DNA of 64,000 nt from Lagopus muta (lineage: Eukaryota > Chordata > Aves > Galliformes > Phasianidae). The stretch lies in contig NC_064444.1 of assembly GCF_023343835.1 (NCBI RefSeq), positions 7,121,219 to 7,185,218 of the forward strand, given 5' to 3'. Position 1 is the stretch's first letter. Every line of letters begins with the position of its first letter. The position numbers were made by a program, and so were the translations under genes. Below the pieces are notes generated by a model. That model did not search any database. It saw nothing but the letters and a program-made list of their open reading frames with translations, and was not told where the DNA came from. Shown here piece after piece: positions 1 through 11,847 of the stretch.

Positions 1-3000
1 TGGAGCATGTATATGTGTTCAAAATGGTGCTAATACACTATATTAACCAAAAAAGATAGGAGGGACTGTATTTTTAGTATAATGAAAATGATAAAAGGTT
101 AGGTCTTTTGTTGTATTTCTTCTGAAGTATATAATTTGTTACAAGTTATATTGTCTGTGAAAAGAATCCCTACTGCAACTCTAATGCATTTTTTTAGTAT
201 CAAAAACATAAAAGCACACCAGAACACATCATGTGCAAACCATGGCATTAAACAGATTAGAAAACTAAATGTCATACTGTAACTTGACCACGGTTTTTTT
301 GCAGTTAATTTACAAGAAAGACAGAAGAGCTCTGCAGGAAACACTTTCTCCAAATATACACCCTGCAGCTAAGATACTTCGTATACATTATTGTTCTTAC
401 AGGAGGGGGAATATAAAAAAAATACCTCCCCCATTTTCCTGCCCTCCCCCCAAAAAAGTTGACTGAAGTGATAAACGTAAAGGTGATGCAGATTTTTAAC
501 ACGACTAAATGAATTCCAAGTGAGATTGTGTAATCCAAGCATCAAAAAAAAAAAAATCACAATTTTAGCTATAAAATACTTTGCACAGCAATTCTATTGA
601 AATATTCTTAACGTTCTGAATGCTTCAATTATTAGTAAACTTCTTACTGAATTGCTATTTAATTGTATTTTATTCCATGTCCTTCTGTGATATTGGGTTT
701 CTGCAGATACCCTTGAGAACTAGGCCACTCTATAGTCTGTTCTTGCCACAAAGACACTGTTATTGCTTTATTCACTAACAAACTGGAATTTTCGGTATTT
801 TTTGTTACCAGACATGGAGAAATTAAATGGGACTCTGTACACTCTTGAAGAGACTTCAGTAAAAGGCCATCAGTCTTCTTAATTAAAGCTTTTCATGAAA
901 GCTGTGCCTGAAATCACATTAGCTGTCTTTTCAAGTTCTCACCTGATTCTAATTAAGCTCCCTGGAACATTAACCTGGATTTTTCCTTGATTCATCTCAT
1001 TAAGAAAAAAAAGGTAATGACTCAATATTTATGGTGGCCTTCTATTGGAGTTGGTGAAATCCTTGGATTGGGACCTTAAAGTAATTTTTCCTTGGAAATT
1101 GAGAAATCAATAGGTTTAAGAAACTCCCTGATGAAAAGGAATAGTACTCTACAGTAATTAACTGTATAATCACAGTGCCCACTCCATTTTACTTTCTGAC
1201 AACTAGACATGTCAACAATTCAAATGTCTCTTTCAAGAGACCTGGTTGAGCCAACTACCAAGAAGCATCCTATTTAATTAAGACTTTCTGCAGAAGATTC
1301 ATACTCCCAATCCAAAACCACATGATCTCACCTGTGAATATATGCAGTCCTTGAAGCTTAACAGACAACATATGTTTGAAATTTGAGAACGAGCATGGGA
1401 AAGACTTCTCAAACTTCAAAGAGAGCAATGTTGTTCAGGTCCCAACCCATTTTTTGTTAGTTGGGGAAAAAAATATATATATATATTCATCTTATAATTT
1501 CAACTAGGGAAAGAGTTTGGTGCTTTATTTGTTTCCTTACTTCCTTATTCAGACTTTTGACATGCTAAACTGTATTATACTATGGAAATGAGATACAATT
1601 TTTTTTTTTTTAAATCCATGAGTGGCTGGTGATTTTTTTTAGTTTCTTCCATTAAAATTCTACTTACTTTAGAGACTTTTTGAACAATAACCATTTAGCC
1701 AACTAAATGACAAAGCATAATTGCTTCCAGCTGTTACAAGAAAGAAAATTTAGTCAATCTGAAGGAAAAAAACGACAAATTTGGACCTTGTCAAAACACA
1801 GTAATTTTCAAAGCTGAGTGAAAACTACTTTCCTTTTGTTTCACAGATGAAAATAGCAGAAAAAGTAAATAAGTTAGGGCAAGATGAAATGAATCTTCCT
1901 TTTTCTATCAGTAATTTGTCTCAGGTCTAATGAACATGGTATTGGATTCAAAAAGAAAAAAAAAAGTTTGTAAAAAGGATATTGTAGTATTTTTTTTCAA
2001 CTGTATGGAATATTTACTACAGCAATTGTGAATATATGCTAATCATCTGAAAGCTGTGCTTTTGAGTCACAGAAACAGTAGGCTTAAGACAAACATTTCC
2101 ATTTTGTTCACAAGTCCAAGGAAGCTGTCCTAACTACCAGGCAGTAAAACCACTGTTTCACTTCTACAAATGAATGGAAGGCCTAGCTGATGTATGCTAT
2201 AGCATAATTCACAGTCACATCTACTATAACCCTCCACTCCCAATTTTTTCTTAATTAATATAAAGAATGTGTTTTCAAAAATTTTGTGTTGACGCGCTTG
2301 CAAGATCGCCATATACACAGCTAGTCTAGTATCAAAACAATGATTGGATAGCAATGATGGGACTTCCCTCTTTCAGTAGAAATCTTATTAGAGATGCTTT
2401 TCTGTTATCAATTAGGTTTAGCACTATTTGAACAGAACGTGTTTGTTTGTTGTTTTTTTTTTAATCCTTTTAAGTGCTGTGTATAGATAAGACATGCTGA
2501 GTTTGGTTTACTAATAATTGAAAAAACAATCTAGTTTTTCCACTGAAAAAGTTTCAACAGATAAACCACCACTCCAGACTAATTTATATTGCTAGAAGTA
2601 GCTGGGACATAGATGTCAGAATTTTTAGGAAGTTGTTAATGAACATCTTGTTTTATACCAGTTATTTAAGAACCTAATAAGAGCTCCTGATTACTAAGAA
2701 ACAAGAAATTTTTCATTTATGGTGTTCAAATAATTATATTCTTACTTCTGCAGAAAGCGTTCTAAAGACAGTATTTGCCAGAGAAGGAAACCTGCTTTTG
2801 TAGCGTGTAATTTTACCAGAACAACAATGACAAAGAAAATCTCTCTGAGTCCCAAGGCCTATGGCACAGATGACAGTAGTGAAGATAATATTGGTTCAAA
2901 ATATAACAAACTTAAAACATTATTTCTCATCTATAACATTTGAGACTAAAATTCTGTCTGCTCTGAGCTTCTTCTGTGGCATGATATGTTCCAACCAGCA

Positions 3001-4789
3001 TTTCTCCTTTCTTGTTTTCCTTGATCTCCTTCGTATTTAATTATACTTCAGTTCTTTTTCACTGAACACGTTCTTCCAGTGTAAAATGCTGAATAAGTTT
3101 AAAACACATTAGGAGATAAGTGAAAATTATTTCTGTTTCCTGTGATAAAATTTTCTCTCCTAGGGAGAAAGTATGATAAACATTTTTTGTATTAAAGAGA
3201 TAGTTAAGGGCAGCTGCTGCTATTTAAAACTTTTTGTTCTAGTTTATGAACTATAATGTGAAAAATGATGATGGCAGTACTAACAAAAGAAGAAAATTTT
3301 GGCTTTTCTTAAATGTTGTGAATTCTTTTGGAAAGCGTATTATTGCATGTTAGCTACTATACCTGAATATGAATTACCACAAGTTGACAAACATATGTAT
3401 TCATAGTTATATTTAACTCCTAAAACACTTGTGTACAATTCCTCTGTTATTTCAAATACAACCTTCCTAGGTATCCCAAAGAATACTTTTAACTTAGCCT
3501 ATGGTCTTGAATGATTTGTGGGATCTACTGTTTCCCTCACATTCATAAACACAGAATTCAGAATTTGAATGATGAAATCCGCAGTTCCAAACAGTTTAAA
3601 AAGTTTTTATTTTGTTTACAAAATAGCTCATTTACAACACAGAATACACACATTAAAAATGTGTATATGTATGTATTTTATGTGTTTCTTAAAATAGGTA
3701 TGTGTTTGTGCCTGAATATATACACGTACAAAGAAAAGCCCTTGGGTAGAAGTCTAGCAACAAAACTGCTATGATCCCTTGCTGGAAGCAGCTGTTTATT
3801 CATTTGTTCTATGAAAACTATGTATTTAATGTGGCTATCTCTGCAAACCATAGTACTTACAGTACTTCTGGGATAAGAGATTTTCTTACAAAAACAAATA
3901 CACAGTGATATGTGTAATTGTTGAAACATGTTCAAGGCAAGATTTGATATTCTTCTCTGAGGGGTGGCTTACGGCTGATGTAGCCTTCTCTGCCTCAGTG
4001 CAGCACAGTAAGGCAATCTCTTCCAATTAGGACCAGGCAGGATGCCAGTGGGAAAAAGAAAATGCTATGAAGACTTCACTCGTTGCAAAAATCTTACCAC
4101 TATTCATCAGGTTGAGGACTTTTTCAGTCTGTTGTGTATTTCAAAAGCTACAAGCATGAAACTTAGGGAAGCAGGGGAATCCTCCACATTTCTGCATGAA
4201 ATCAAGTTCCCTGTCTCACAAATAGATGCTTGCAGACTACAGGTTTTACTCTCTGTTATTTCCTACATTAAAGGACTCTGATTTGTAATGCCTCATTGTT
4301 TAGATACATTTATATAACCTGTATACTATCTAAAGCAGGTTTCAGCTGACAATTTAATTAAAGCAAATGGGCAGAAGTGAGAGAGAAATCTGATTAACTC
4401 ACTACGGTTCCAGTCTGAGCAACTATCAGCCAACAACATTAAATTGCCATATTGCAGCTAGTATTCTGGAATCTCCAATTTAAGGGAATCCCTGTAGCTG
4501 CATCTGAAACTACAGCATTTGCTCTTGACTTAAAATACCCATTAGTTAATGCTTATAAAAGAAGAAAAGAGGAGCATTATGTAAATACTAAGCACCATTT
4601 TATTTGAATGTGTTTTTTAAGAATGTTCATGATTACATGAACATGATTATCATGAAAACTGAGAGGACTATCAGCATAATGTTTTCTCTTAACAAAAAAT
4701 AGATCTTGTCTGTTAACCGAAGTACTGTGGACAATACTGGTTGAAATACTTTCATATTGAATGCACTGGTAAAGATTATTTTAATTTTC
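1..4789. other. Unique AT-rich DNA, no gene recognised
   Basis: No repeat family or known protein is recognised here. Short A and T tracts are frequent, and an (AT)n stretch lies near 1472-1486. A 79-codon plus-strand frame at 4042-4281 has no recognisable domain. The stretch at about 800-1250 is complex, non-repetitive sequence with several TAATTA/TTAATTAA motifs and could be a conserved non-coding block, but that is only an impression. A minus-strand open segment ending in a CAG|GTGAGA donor near 937 has a poor acceptor, so it is not called. Confidence 0.6.
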
Positions 4790-4794
4790 GTCAT
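4790..4794. repeat. Target-site duplication, left copy (GTCAT)
   Basis: The five bases GTCAT immediately before the LTR are repeated exactly after it at 5332-5336. This fixes the insertion boundaries. Confidence 0.85.
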
Positions 4795-5331
4795 TGTCAA
4801 CGGTTTACGGGCTGGTTCGGCCCGGTTCCGTGACGAGCGGGGCAGAGGGATCTGCAGATCCACGCCTCCGGAAAAAAGAAATGGGACCCCAAAATAATTA
4901 AAAACAGCAGCAACGATCTGAGGAGAAACAAACTAATTTACTAAGTATATTATCGGAATGCAAGAGAACACACTATCATACAATATAATCAGAATTGAAG
5001 CTAATAAATCAAATATAATGAGAGAGAGAATGTCTGAAAGGGTGGATAGGCCTCAGCACAACGCTGAGGTGAGAAGCGCAGTGCAGTTGAGCAGCAGGGA
5101 GACGGGAGCAGTGCCCACGACGAAGGGCAGGCGAGAAAGAAAGATCAGGTGACCTTGCCAGGAGTTAAACCTCCTCTCCCTGACCGCAAGGTCCCCTGGG
5201 GAATGTAGTTCTTCTTCTCTTCAGGGCAGGTACCCAGGACATTGACAGTTGCATTGACAGTTGAAGTCCCAGTGCCCCACATGATGTTATGATGTGGAAT
5301 ACCGAAAGCCAAAAATCACAAAACCATGACA
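4795..5331 (-). mobile_element. Solo LTR of an endogenous retrovirus
   Basis: This is a 537-bp element with the TG...CA ends expected of a retroviral LTR: the plus strand begins TGTCAACGG and ends CCATGACA. It is flanked on both sides by the same 5 bases, GTCAT (4790-4794 and 5332-5336), a perfect target-site duplication. It is clearly GC-richer than its surroundings and keeps several CpGs. Read on the minus strand it resembles a chicken LTR I remember, with a GC-rich block of the ...CCCCGCTC...CACGGAACCGG type near its 3' end. No gag, pol or env is attached, so it is a solo LTR left by recombination between two LTRs. The 5-bp duplication fits ERVL-like elements better than alpharetroviruses, which make 6 bp. 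Exact family is not assigned. Confidence 0.88.
5240..5263. repeat. 12-bp tandem duplication inside the LTR
   Basis: The unit CATTGACAGTTG occurs twice head to tail with no mismatch, in the U3-side part of the minus-strand LTR. Short duplications in U3 are common in LTRs and sometimes duplicate enhancer sites. No function can be inferred here. Confidence 0.9.
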
Positions 5332-5336
5332 GTCAT
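5332..5336. repeat. Target-site duplication, right copy (GTCAT)
   Basis: Exact copy of 4790-4794, directly after the CA end of the LTR. Confidence 0.85.
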
Positions 5337-5706
5337 ATAGGAATCAATGGCTTGTTTTATCAACTTCAGTATGGATTAAATCTTTCTTGTGGAATAAATT
5401 TCCAAATCCCTCTCCATAGCACAACTAAAATAATAGGTAACAATCAATGCAAATAATCTGATTCTGATCACTTATGCTTGTTTCATACTCCCAGTCTATT
5501 TCTCTCATCCACTTCTTTCAAAGGAAAATTCATTGTACACGTGAAACAGAGGTCAGGCACACTACACAACCTTCATTTCCAAAACTTGCAACACATCTGA
5601 GTAATATTCCAAAGATAAACAAAAGTGCTAAACTAACATAATTAATTATGTGTCAATAGTAGCTACTTTCTTCCTGGCAATTTCACAAACAGTTCTGATG
5701 ACTGAG

Positions 5707-5730
5707 TTTTTTTTTTTCTTTTTTTTTTTT
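5707..5730. repeat. T-rich homopolymer tract
   Basis: T11-C-T12. There is no poly(A) signal on the minus strand just beyond it, so nothing suggests a retrocopy tail. Confidence 0.9.
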
Positions 5731-6785
5731 AATATTAGAATACTTTCAAGAAGTCTGTCACATGTTCAGTTTTGATCTGTCTTCTCTTTCCCTCTATTTG
5801 GTCCTTTGCACTCAGTTTGGTCTCTTGCCTGAACCATCCCTTGCCTGCAGTCTTATTCAGAGCATCTATCAAGTCACTGCAATTCATTCAAAACCCAAAA
5901 GGAATGTATGTCTCAAGATTTCCTTTGAGAAGAAATCCAAGCCTGCAGTGCTGTTGTACATTTCACATGCTGTCCTACTTTGGTAACCCAGCATTTCTTT
6001 ATATCTTCAGTTTCAAGTCTATGGTGCCAAGAGTTGATCCAACCTGTGCAATTGTCTATGAAATAGTAATTTTTCTCATGATGCTTTTTAATGATAAGAA
6101 AGTATAATGTGCTCAGAAATATTAGGGTAGGAACTTGAAATTTCAGTGGTCTAGCCCTGCTCCAAAGAAAAGCCTAAAAAAATAGGAGGGGGAAAAAGGA
6201 AGGGACATGCCTGAGAAACTGCAAAAGTCATGAATGAAGGCCACAGCAATTCTCATCTTCTTGAGAAGCTGTTTCTTTCTTTTGCCAATGTATTCAGTCC
6301 GGCTCCCTTCAAATCTGGGAATCATGTCAGTTTCAAAAACTACTGCTAGAGGGATTAAATCACCACTTCTAAGGCAGGAATTTTGAAAAACTTTCTAACG
6401 CTTTTTTGTTTTTTTAACCTTAGCGAAGCTTTAAAATCCATGTTAGTAACTGTAAACATTTCTCTATCCAGCCCTGATCACTGACATAAAATTTTAATTC
6501 TTTAAAATCTATGTATGTCTATTAAAATGAAAAATGATATCAAAAGAATGCTATTCATTCTGCCTTTTTCAGTCAAGCCCCACTTATCTTTTATTTAGTT
6601 GGATTCCTACTTTCATTTGTTTTGCATTACTTCTGTTATAAGTTACCAAAATAAAATCACTGTATTTTACTATTCTGAATAACAAACCTGGAAGTTTACT
6701 GTAATATCTGTGATACTGAGTCAGTTTATGAATACTGAAATATTTCAGGTTCTTCCGGCAACAGTGGGAAGACTATTTAAATGAC

Positions 6786-6868
6786 TATATATATATATAT
6801 ATATATATATACATACACATACATATATACATATATATATATATACATACACATACACACACACACAC
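6786..6868. repeat. Compound (TA)n/(CA)n microsatellite
   Basis: About 83 bases of TA repeats followed by interrupted ATACACAT units and a terminal (AC)n run. It should be length-polymorphic. Confidence 0.95.
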
Positions 6869-7578
6869 TTTTTAAATAAAATCTTCCAATCACTGAATTG
6901 AAAATAAATCAGGATCTTGTCACTTTATATACAGTTTGCTAGTTAATGGTTTCTGCATGCTTATTATTATGGAAAATCGTTTCTCTTTGGATATAATTTC
7001 TTTTCTGCACTCACAGAAGTACACTAAGTTACTTTTTTGTTTTTTTAAGTGGAAAGACAGAGGAAATGGAAGAAAAACAACTTGATTCTGAAGAATTTGA
7101 TTCATAAAGAAGGAGATTTAGATGGAGAAGAATGAATTAAAAATAATCAAAAGTAAAAAAGATGCATACGTAAGACACATATGACAAGTGATATGACACA
7201 TCACTTAGGGGGAAAAAAAACACAATGAATCTGTAAATTTGAAAAACGATTACAGTACAGGAAGCAGTGAAATGTAGACTGCAGTCCAGGAAAAGATTAA
7301 ATAGGAAACTTTTAAGTACAATGCATCAAAAATAAAATGTCAGGGAATAAGAATGAAAAGTGTGGTAAAGGACATCTTCCTGACATAGATAATCTTGTAA
7401 GAGAGACACATTAAAATAAGAAAAAAGAAAAACCAAACAGCAAAAAGAAAGCACTAAGAAACTGGATATTACAAAGATCAAATATGAGAAAACAAGCATA
7501 GCCACCTGAACTGAGCTTAAAACTATTTTAATGTGGAAGTAAATAGAATATATTTGGTTCTATATTACACCGTTTATT

Positions 7579-7622
7579 AAAAAAAACAAAAAAACAACGA
7601 AAAACAAAAAACAACAGCAACA
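7579..7622. repeat. A-rich low-complexity tract
   Basis: Runs of A interrupted by single C and G, ending in an AACAACAGCAAC pattern. Confidence 0.85.
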
Positions 7623-7631
7623 TTAACATAC

Positions 7632-7690
7632 CTTTAAGATTTAAGTTGTGGGTCACTTCATATTCCACACAATAAATATTAAAAATAGTT
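7632..7690 (-). CDS. Candidate 59-nt internal exon, product unknown
   Basis: On the minus strand a clean acceptor (CTGTTTTTCTTCCAG) is followed 59 nt later by AAAG|GTATGT, a good donor. One frame is open through the segment and includes IYCVEYEVTHNLNLK. It would start on the third base of a codon and end after one extra base. The segment is AT-rich and the residues are not distinctive, so the splice signals are the only real support. Such pairs occur by chance many times in 64 kb. It could equally be a lncRNA exon or nothing. Confidence 0.15.
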
Positions 7691-10600
7691 CTGGAAGAAA
7701 AACAGTAACTGTTTCCAGTAAAGTACTGTCTGCTTATGTTCACCTAACCTTATTTTTAAACATGAAGATTAATGAATACTGAACAAAAGCACTGAAGGGA
7801 TAAAATTCTCTACCAAATGGTATCAGTTGAAATGCAAGATATGGCTGTGGTTAAAACTAGCGTTTTTGTTGCTGATCATGACTTCATAGGAATCTGAGAG
7901 TCAATCCTCTTCCCACAGCTATGCCTAACTGCTACAAGAAATACTCTTGTCACATTCTTTGATAAGATACATATGTCACGTTGATAAAAAATAAGAATCA
8001 AATACATCTTATAAATATTCAAGGCAAGTAACAGTCCTAAAATGCCTCTGAGGAAGTAAAGTCTTTGAAGCTAGTTTATTAATAAGCAAATGCATCTCTT
8101 GGCCACTTAAGTTTTCAGTCTTTAGTTTCCATAAACATGGAAGCAAGCTTTGTGGAGAAACTCATCTCAAGAATTCTAAATAAACTCTGAATTAAAGTAG
8201 AACAAGAAATCAAATGAACAAGATGAGACACTGCAAATCAGATCATGACTATGCAGTACTTTTTCTGCGCTAAAACCATGAAAATACTCACTGGATGGAG
8301 AGCTGTATAAAAGTAAATGCAATATTACTCAACCTATACTGATGATTTTCTGCATTCATTGACTTATTTGCATGTCATCTTATCAGACGAAAAAAAAAAG
8401 TCAGAAGGGATGTTCAGAGACCAATGAATATAAAGAAGCCTTGATGACTGCAGTAGGACTTATTGTAATTTTGAAAGGAAAACTGTTATCTGACAATTTT
8501 CATAGTGATGTTTTATTACTGATTTCTAAAGCAGGAGAAATACAGAAAAATTTCTTACAATAGACAATGATCGTATAATTCTTCCAACAGTGTTTTGGTG
8601 GTGGTGAAGAGATCCTCTCACACTGAAGACAATGAGATACAATAAAATATAATGTATATTAAAACCAGTAACTTGATTAATTACTAGCATATTAATTGTA
8701 TTCACCAACACCTGATTCGGACACATCCTACATACAGACATACTGACCCTACAGATTCACAAGTTTTCACATGTTCATTTGTATATGTGCCCACTAAGAA
8801 AAAGTTATTTAACCTGTCTATTCTCCCACAATTAAAACTAATTACAGAAAGTAAAACTAGAAGAGACATCCGCATGCACCTTTCCATCTTCCACTTAATC
8901 ACGGGAAGAGCTTGAAACCGAGTAATATAGTTTAGACTGCTTCACTTTTTATAGGTAGTGCTAGCATGCTAAAGAATATCATTTTCAGCAAACAAGTGTC
9001 AGTGAAGAACATGTTTTGACTGTGTCTCTCCAATTGCAAATCTGCGCTTAGTGACCTCAAGTTCATGTCAGAACAGAAAGCACAGAATTGACAGCCCCTT
9101 CTGCACGGGATAGTAACTTCATCTTTCTTTATCATACAGATAAGTGAGGTCTTCGATACTCTTGTTTTGGTTATGCAACCAAAACATAAGAAATATACTG
9201 CTACTTCCACAAAGAGTCAAATTTCCTTTAAAAAAAAAAAAAAGCAGTACAGAGAAATCCTATTTTTGAGTATCCTCATTTTCTACATAGAATGGTTAAG
9301 AAAGTAAACATTCATAACGTAGTGATTCCTTGTTCCTTATTTGATAATGGAGCACAACTGTTATCTTCTTCTTAAATGAAGGATTAGAATCATTTTACTC
9401 TTCTTATGTTGCATCATAAAGCATGTGTTGTCACTAAACTGAAGTATTAAAAACAAATAATCACATTTTATATCTGGAATTCCAATTTATGTGAAAAAAT
9501 TGAACTATTTGTTGTTAATACTTGAATGTAAGAATGCAAGAAGATGATACAAATCAGATCTGAGTGTTTCAGCTTTTTAACAAAGGAATAAGGAAGAGGC
9601 TAACTTGGTAATTACAAACACAATACAGGCAATACAACTGACATGCTGAATGCATGTAACAGTTTTCCTTATTTCATTAATGTATTTAAATAAAATCATA
9701 CTAATTTAATTTGAAGCTTCTTCCTATGCAATTCTAGTGTTTGATACTTAGAATACGGAAATTTGCTGACCTTTGACTCGTAGAACATAGAAGATACCAC
9801 CAAGCAATTTCTGCAAGACCCCACATGTACTGGCTACAACAAAATACACAATCAAAGCACGGAAACAATACAGTACTTTAAAATTGTATGAAATGATGCA
9901 GGAGTTATATAAAAAAGTATTTCAAAAGTCTTTGGAGTAGCTTGTGTAGTTTTCGAAGTATTGGAATGACCTTAGATTCCCTTCTTCTCTTGTCTTGAAA
10001 GACTTAAGATTACAGAGTACAACCAGGACATATGATACAAAATAAGGCAGATACTATTCTAGTACCTTTCATTTTTCTCTCCACTTTCCGAATGCAGCAG
10101 AACACTTACTCCCAGACCTCGAAGTACAAGAGGTAATGAAAGCTCTTATGCTTCTAAGCTTTTATACAAGGAGACAGCCTATGACTAAGAGACATTGTTA
10201 TACACCAGCAAGGAACATTACTCTCTATTCCCTGACTATTTATTTATATGTCTTCGGTTAAGAGGAGGTAGATACTCCATAATTGCTCCAAAAATTGTCC
10301 TCTAGTGGTATCCCATAACACTCGGATGATAGGACATAATAAAACAGGAGTCAATCATGACCCTTGATTTTATGATCTGAGTTCATGTATGTATGCTGAT
10401 ATGCAATAGGTCCCTACTCTATTTATGGCTGGAAAAGAGTAAATAGCCCCCAAAAACGTAATGCCAGCAAAAGCAATTTCAGCCTGTTCAATCTCGCAAC
10501 CTCTGTTCTTAAAATGTCTTCTTCATCTGCCATTCACGAATGTGACATAAATGTCACAACCTAGTCCAGTAGCCCATGGAAATGAGCACAAAAATATGCT

Positions 10601-10729
10601 AACACCTTAGTAATCTGAAAGGTACAGTTGAATTTAAAGTATAGCAATAGATTAAAAATGACTTTTCACTCACAGACTTCAAAGTAAATTTAAAGTAAAA
10701 AAGCCCTCTGACTAGAAATATTTTACCAG

Positions 10730-10746
10730 AATTCCTGGTAATTCCT

Positions 10747-10779
<33 letters not shown>
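10730..10779. repeat. 10-bp tandem duplication followed by A30
   Basis: AATTCCTGGT occurs twice in tandem (10730-10749), then a run of 30 A. A degenerate copy, AATTCATGGT, follows about 6 bases after the A run. The preceding TTTTACCAG and the closing CTGGTAAAA form an inverted repeat around the duplication. No poly(A) signal lies upstream, so this looks like local slippage and not a retrocopy tail. Confidence 0.85.
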
Positions 10780-10780
<1 letters not shown>

Positions 10781-11829
10781 ACCACAATTCATGGTAATTT
10801 TTTACTTCTGCAGTAATTAAAAATAACAAGTATTTGCGCTAAGAATTCAGAAATCCTCTCTCTCTCTGGTGTGTATAGAATATAGATACAGAAATAAAGA
10901 TGAAACTTTTAGTAATTCCTTTTACACTGCTTTGTAAATACGTTAATCTTCTTCAGTAAAGCATAGCTTCACAAGTCTTCACTTGCTCCTGTGCAGGTCC
11001 AGTTTTACTGTGATACATCAACCAAAAGTAGAACTACAAAAAACTCAAATAATAGAATTTCCTAATTCACTGACTACTTTGGCTCAAGCTATCACTGAGA
11101 GCTACAAAATATAGGTCTTGACTTCTAATGTCATTGCCTACATTTTCTGTGACATAAAATCTTAGATTGTAATATGAAGGAAAAAAGCATGTCTCAAAAG
11201 ATAAAGTAACTACATAAACACTTAATTAAGCTGAAGTTTTGAATATAACTTGGTATTAGAATTCCACTATCAGTGTTTTGACCATTTAAAGAAATCCCTG
11301 ACTGTCAATGTTTTATATAACTTACACCTATTACTTCTTTGCAAAATCTAGTCCTAAATGAAATCAACAACTGAACAAAAAAAGCACAGTTCCTGGTAAA
11401 GGCTTACTTGTAGACTCCAAGTATTTTCTGCAGTAAAACAAATGATGCTTGCAGAGACATTATTATCTCACACTGAACACTCATTTTTAAGTACAACTAC
11501 TTCCCATTTTCTAGTTCTGTACAACTACACTGGGAGCAAGTGCCACAATCACTTTCCATCCAGTTTCTCACATATGTTCTAATTCGCTTGAGAAACAATT
11601 ACATCTTCCCACCTAATAATTATCTTATTTGGGAGAAAGACCTTCTCAGTGGTTACAGCTGCATCAACGCTCTCTGTGTGCAACTTGAGCGCAACCTTCA
11701 CAGTAAATGTAAGAACTTGCTCTTCTTAGTTAAGAAGCAATCTCCTACTACGGAAGTTGACTAGCACTCAATGCATGTTAAACAGTTAACCACACTGCAC
11801 AGTTGACTGCCTAAGACAAACCTTTTTTC

Positions 11830-11847
11830 TTTTTTTTTTTTTTTTTT
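11830..11847. repeat. T18 homopolymer tract
   Basis: Uninterrupted T18, preceded by a shorter T run broken by one C. Confidence 0.9.

Noticed and set aside
1318-1420. Minus-strand exon-like segment ending CACAG|GTGAGA
   Set aside because: Two different frames are open and the acceptor is ambiguous, so there is no coding signal beyond chance.
4958-5152. 64-codon plus-strand ORF with RERMSERVDRP-type charged sequence
   Set aside because: It lies inside the solo LTR, antisense to it. LTR composition explains it.
10599-10829. 76-codon minus-strand ORF with a poly-Phe run
   Set aside because: The Phe run is the reverse complement of the A30 tract. Low-complexity artefact.
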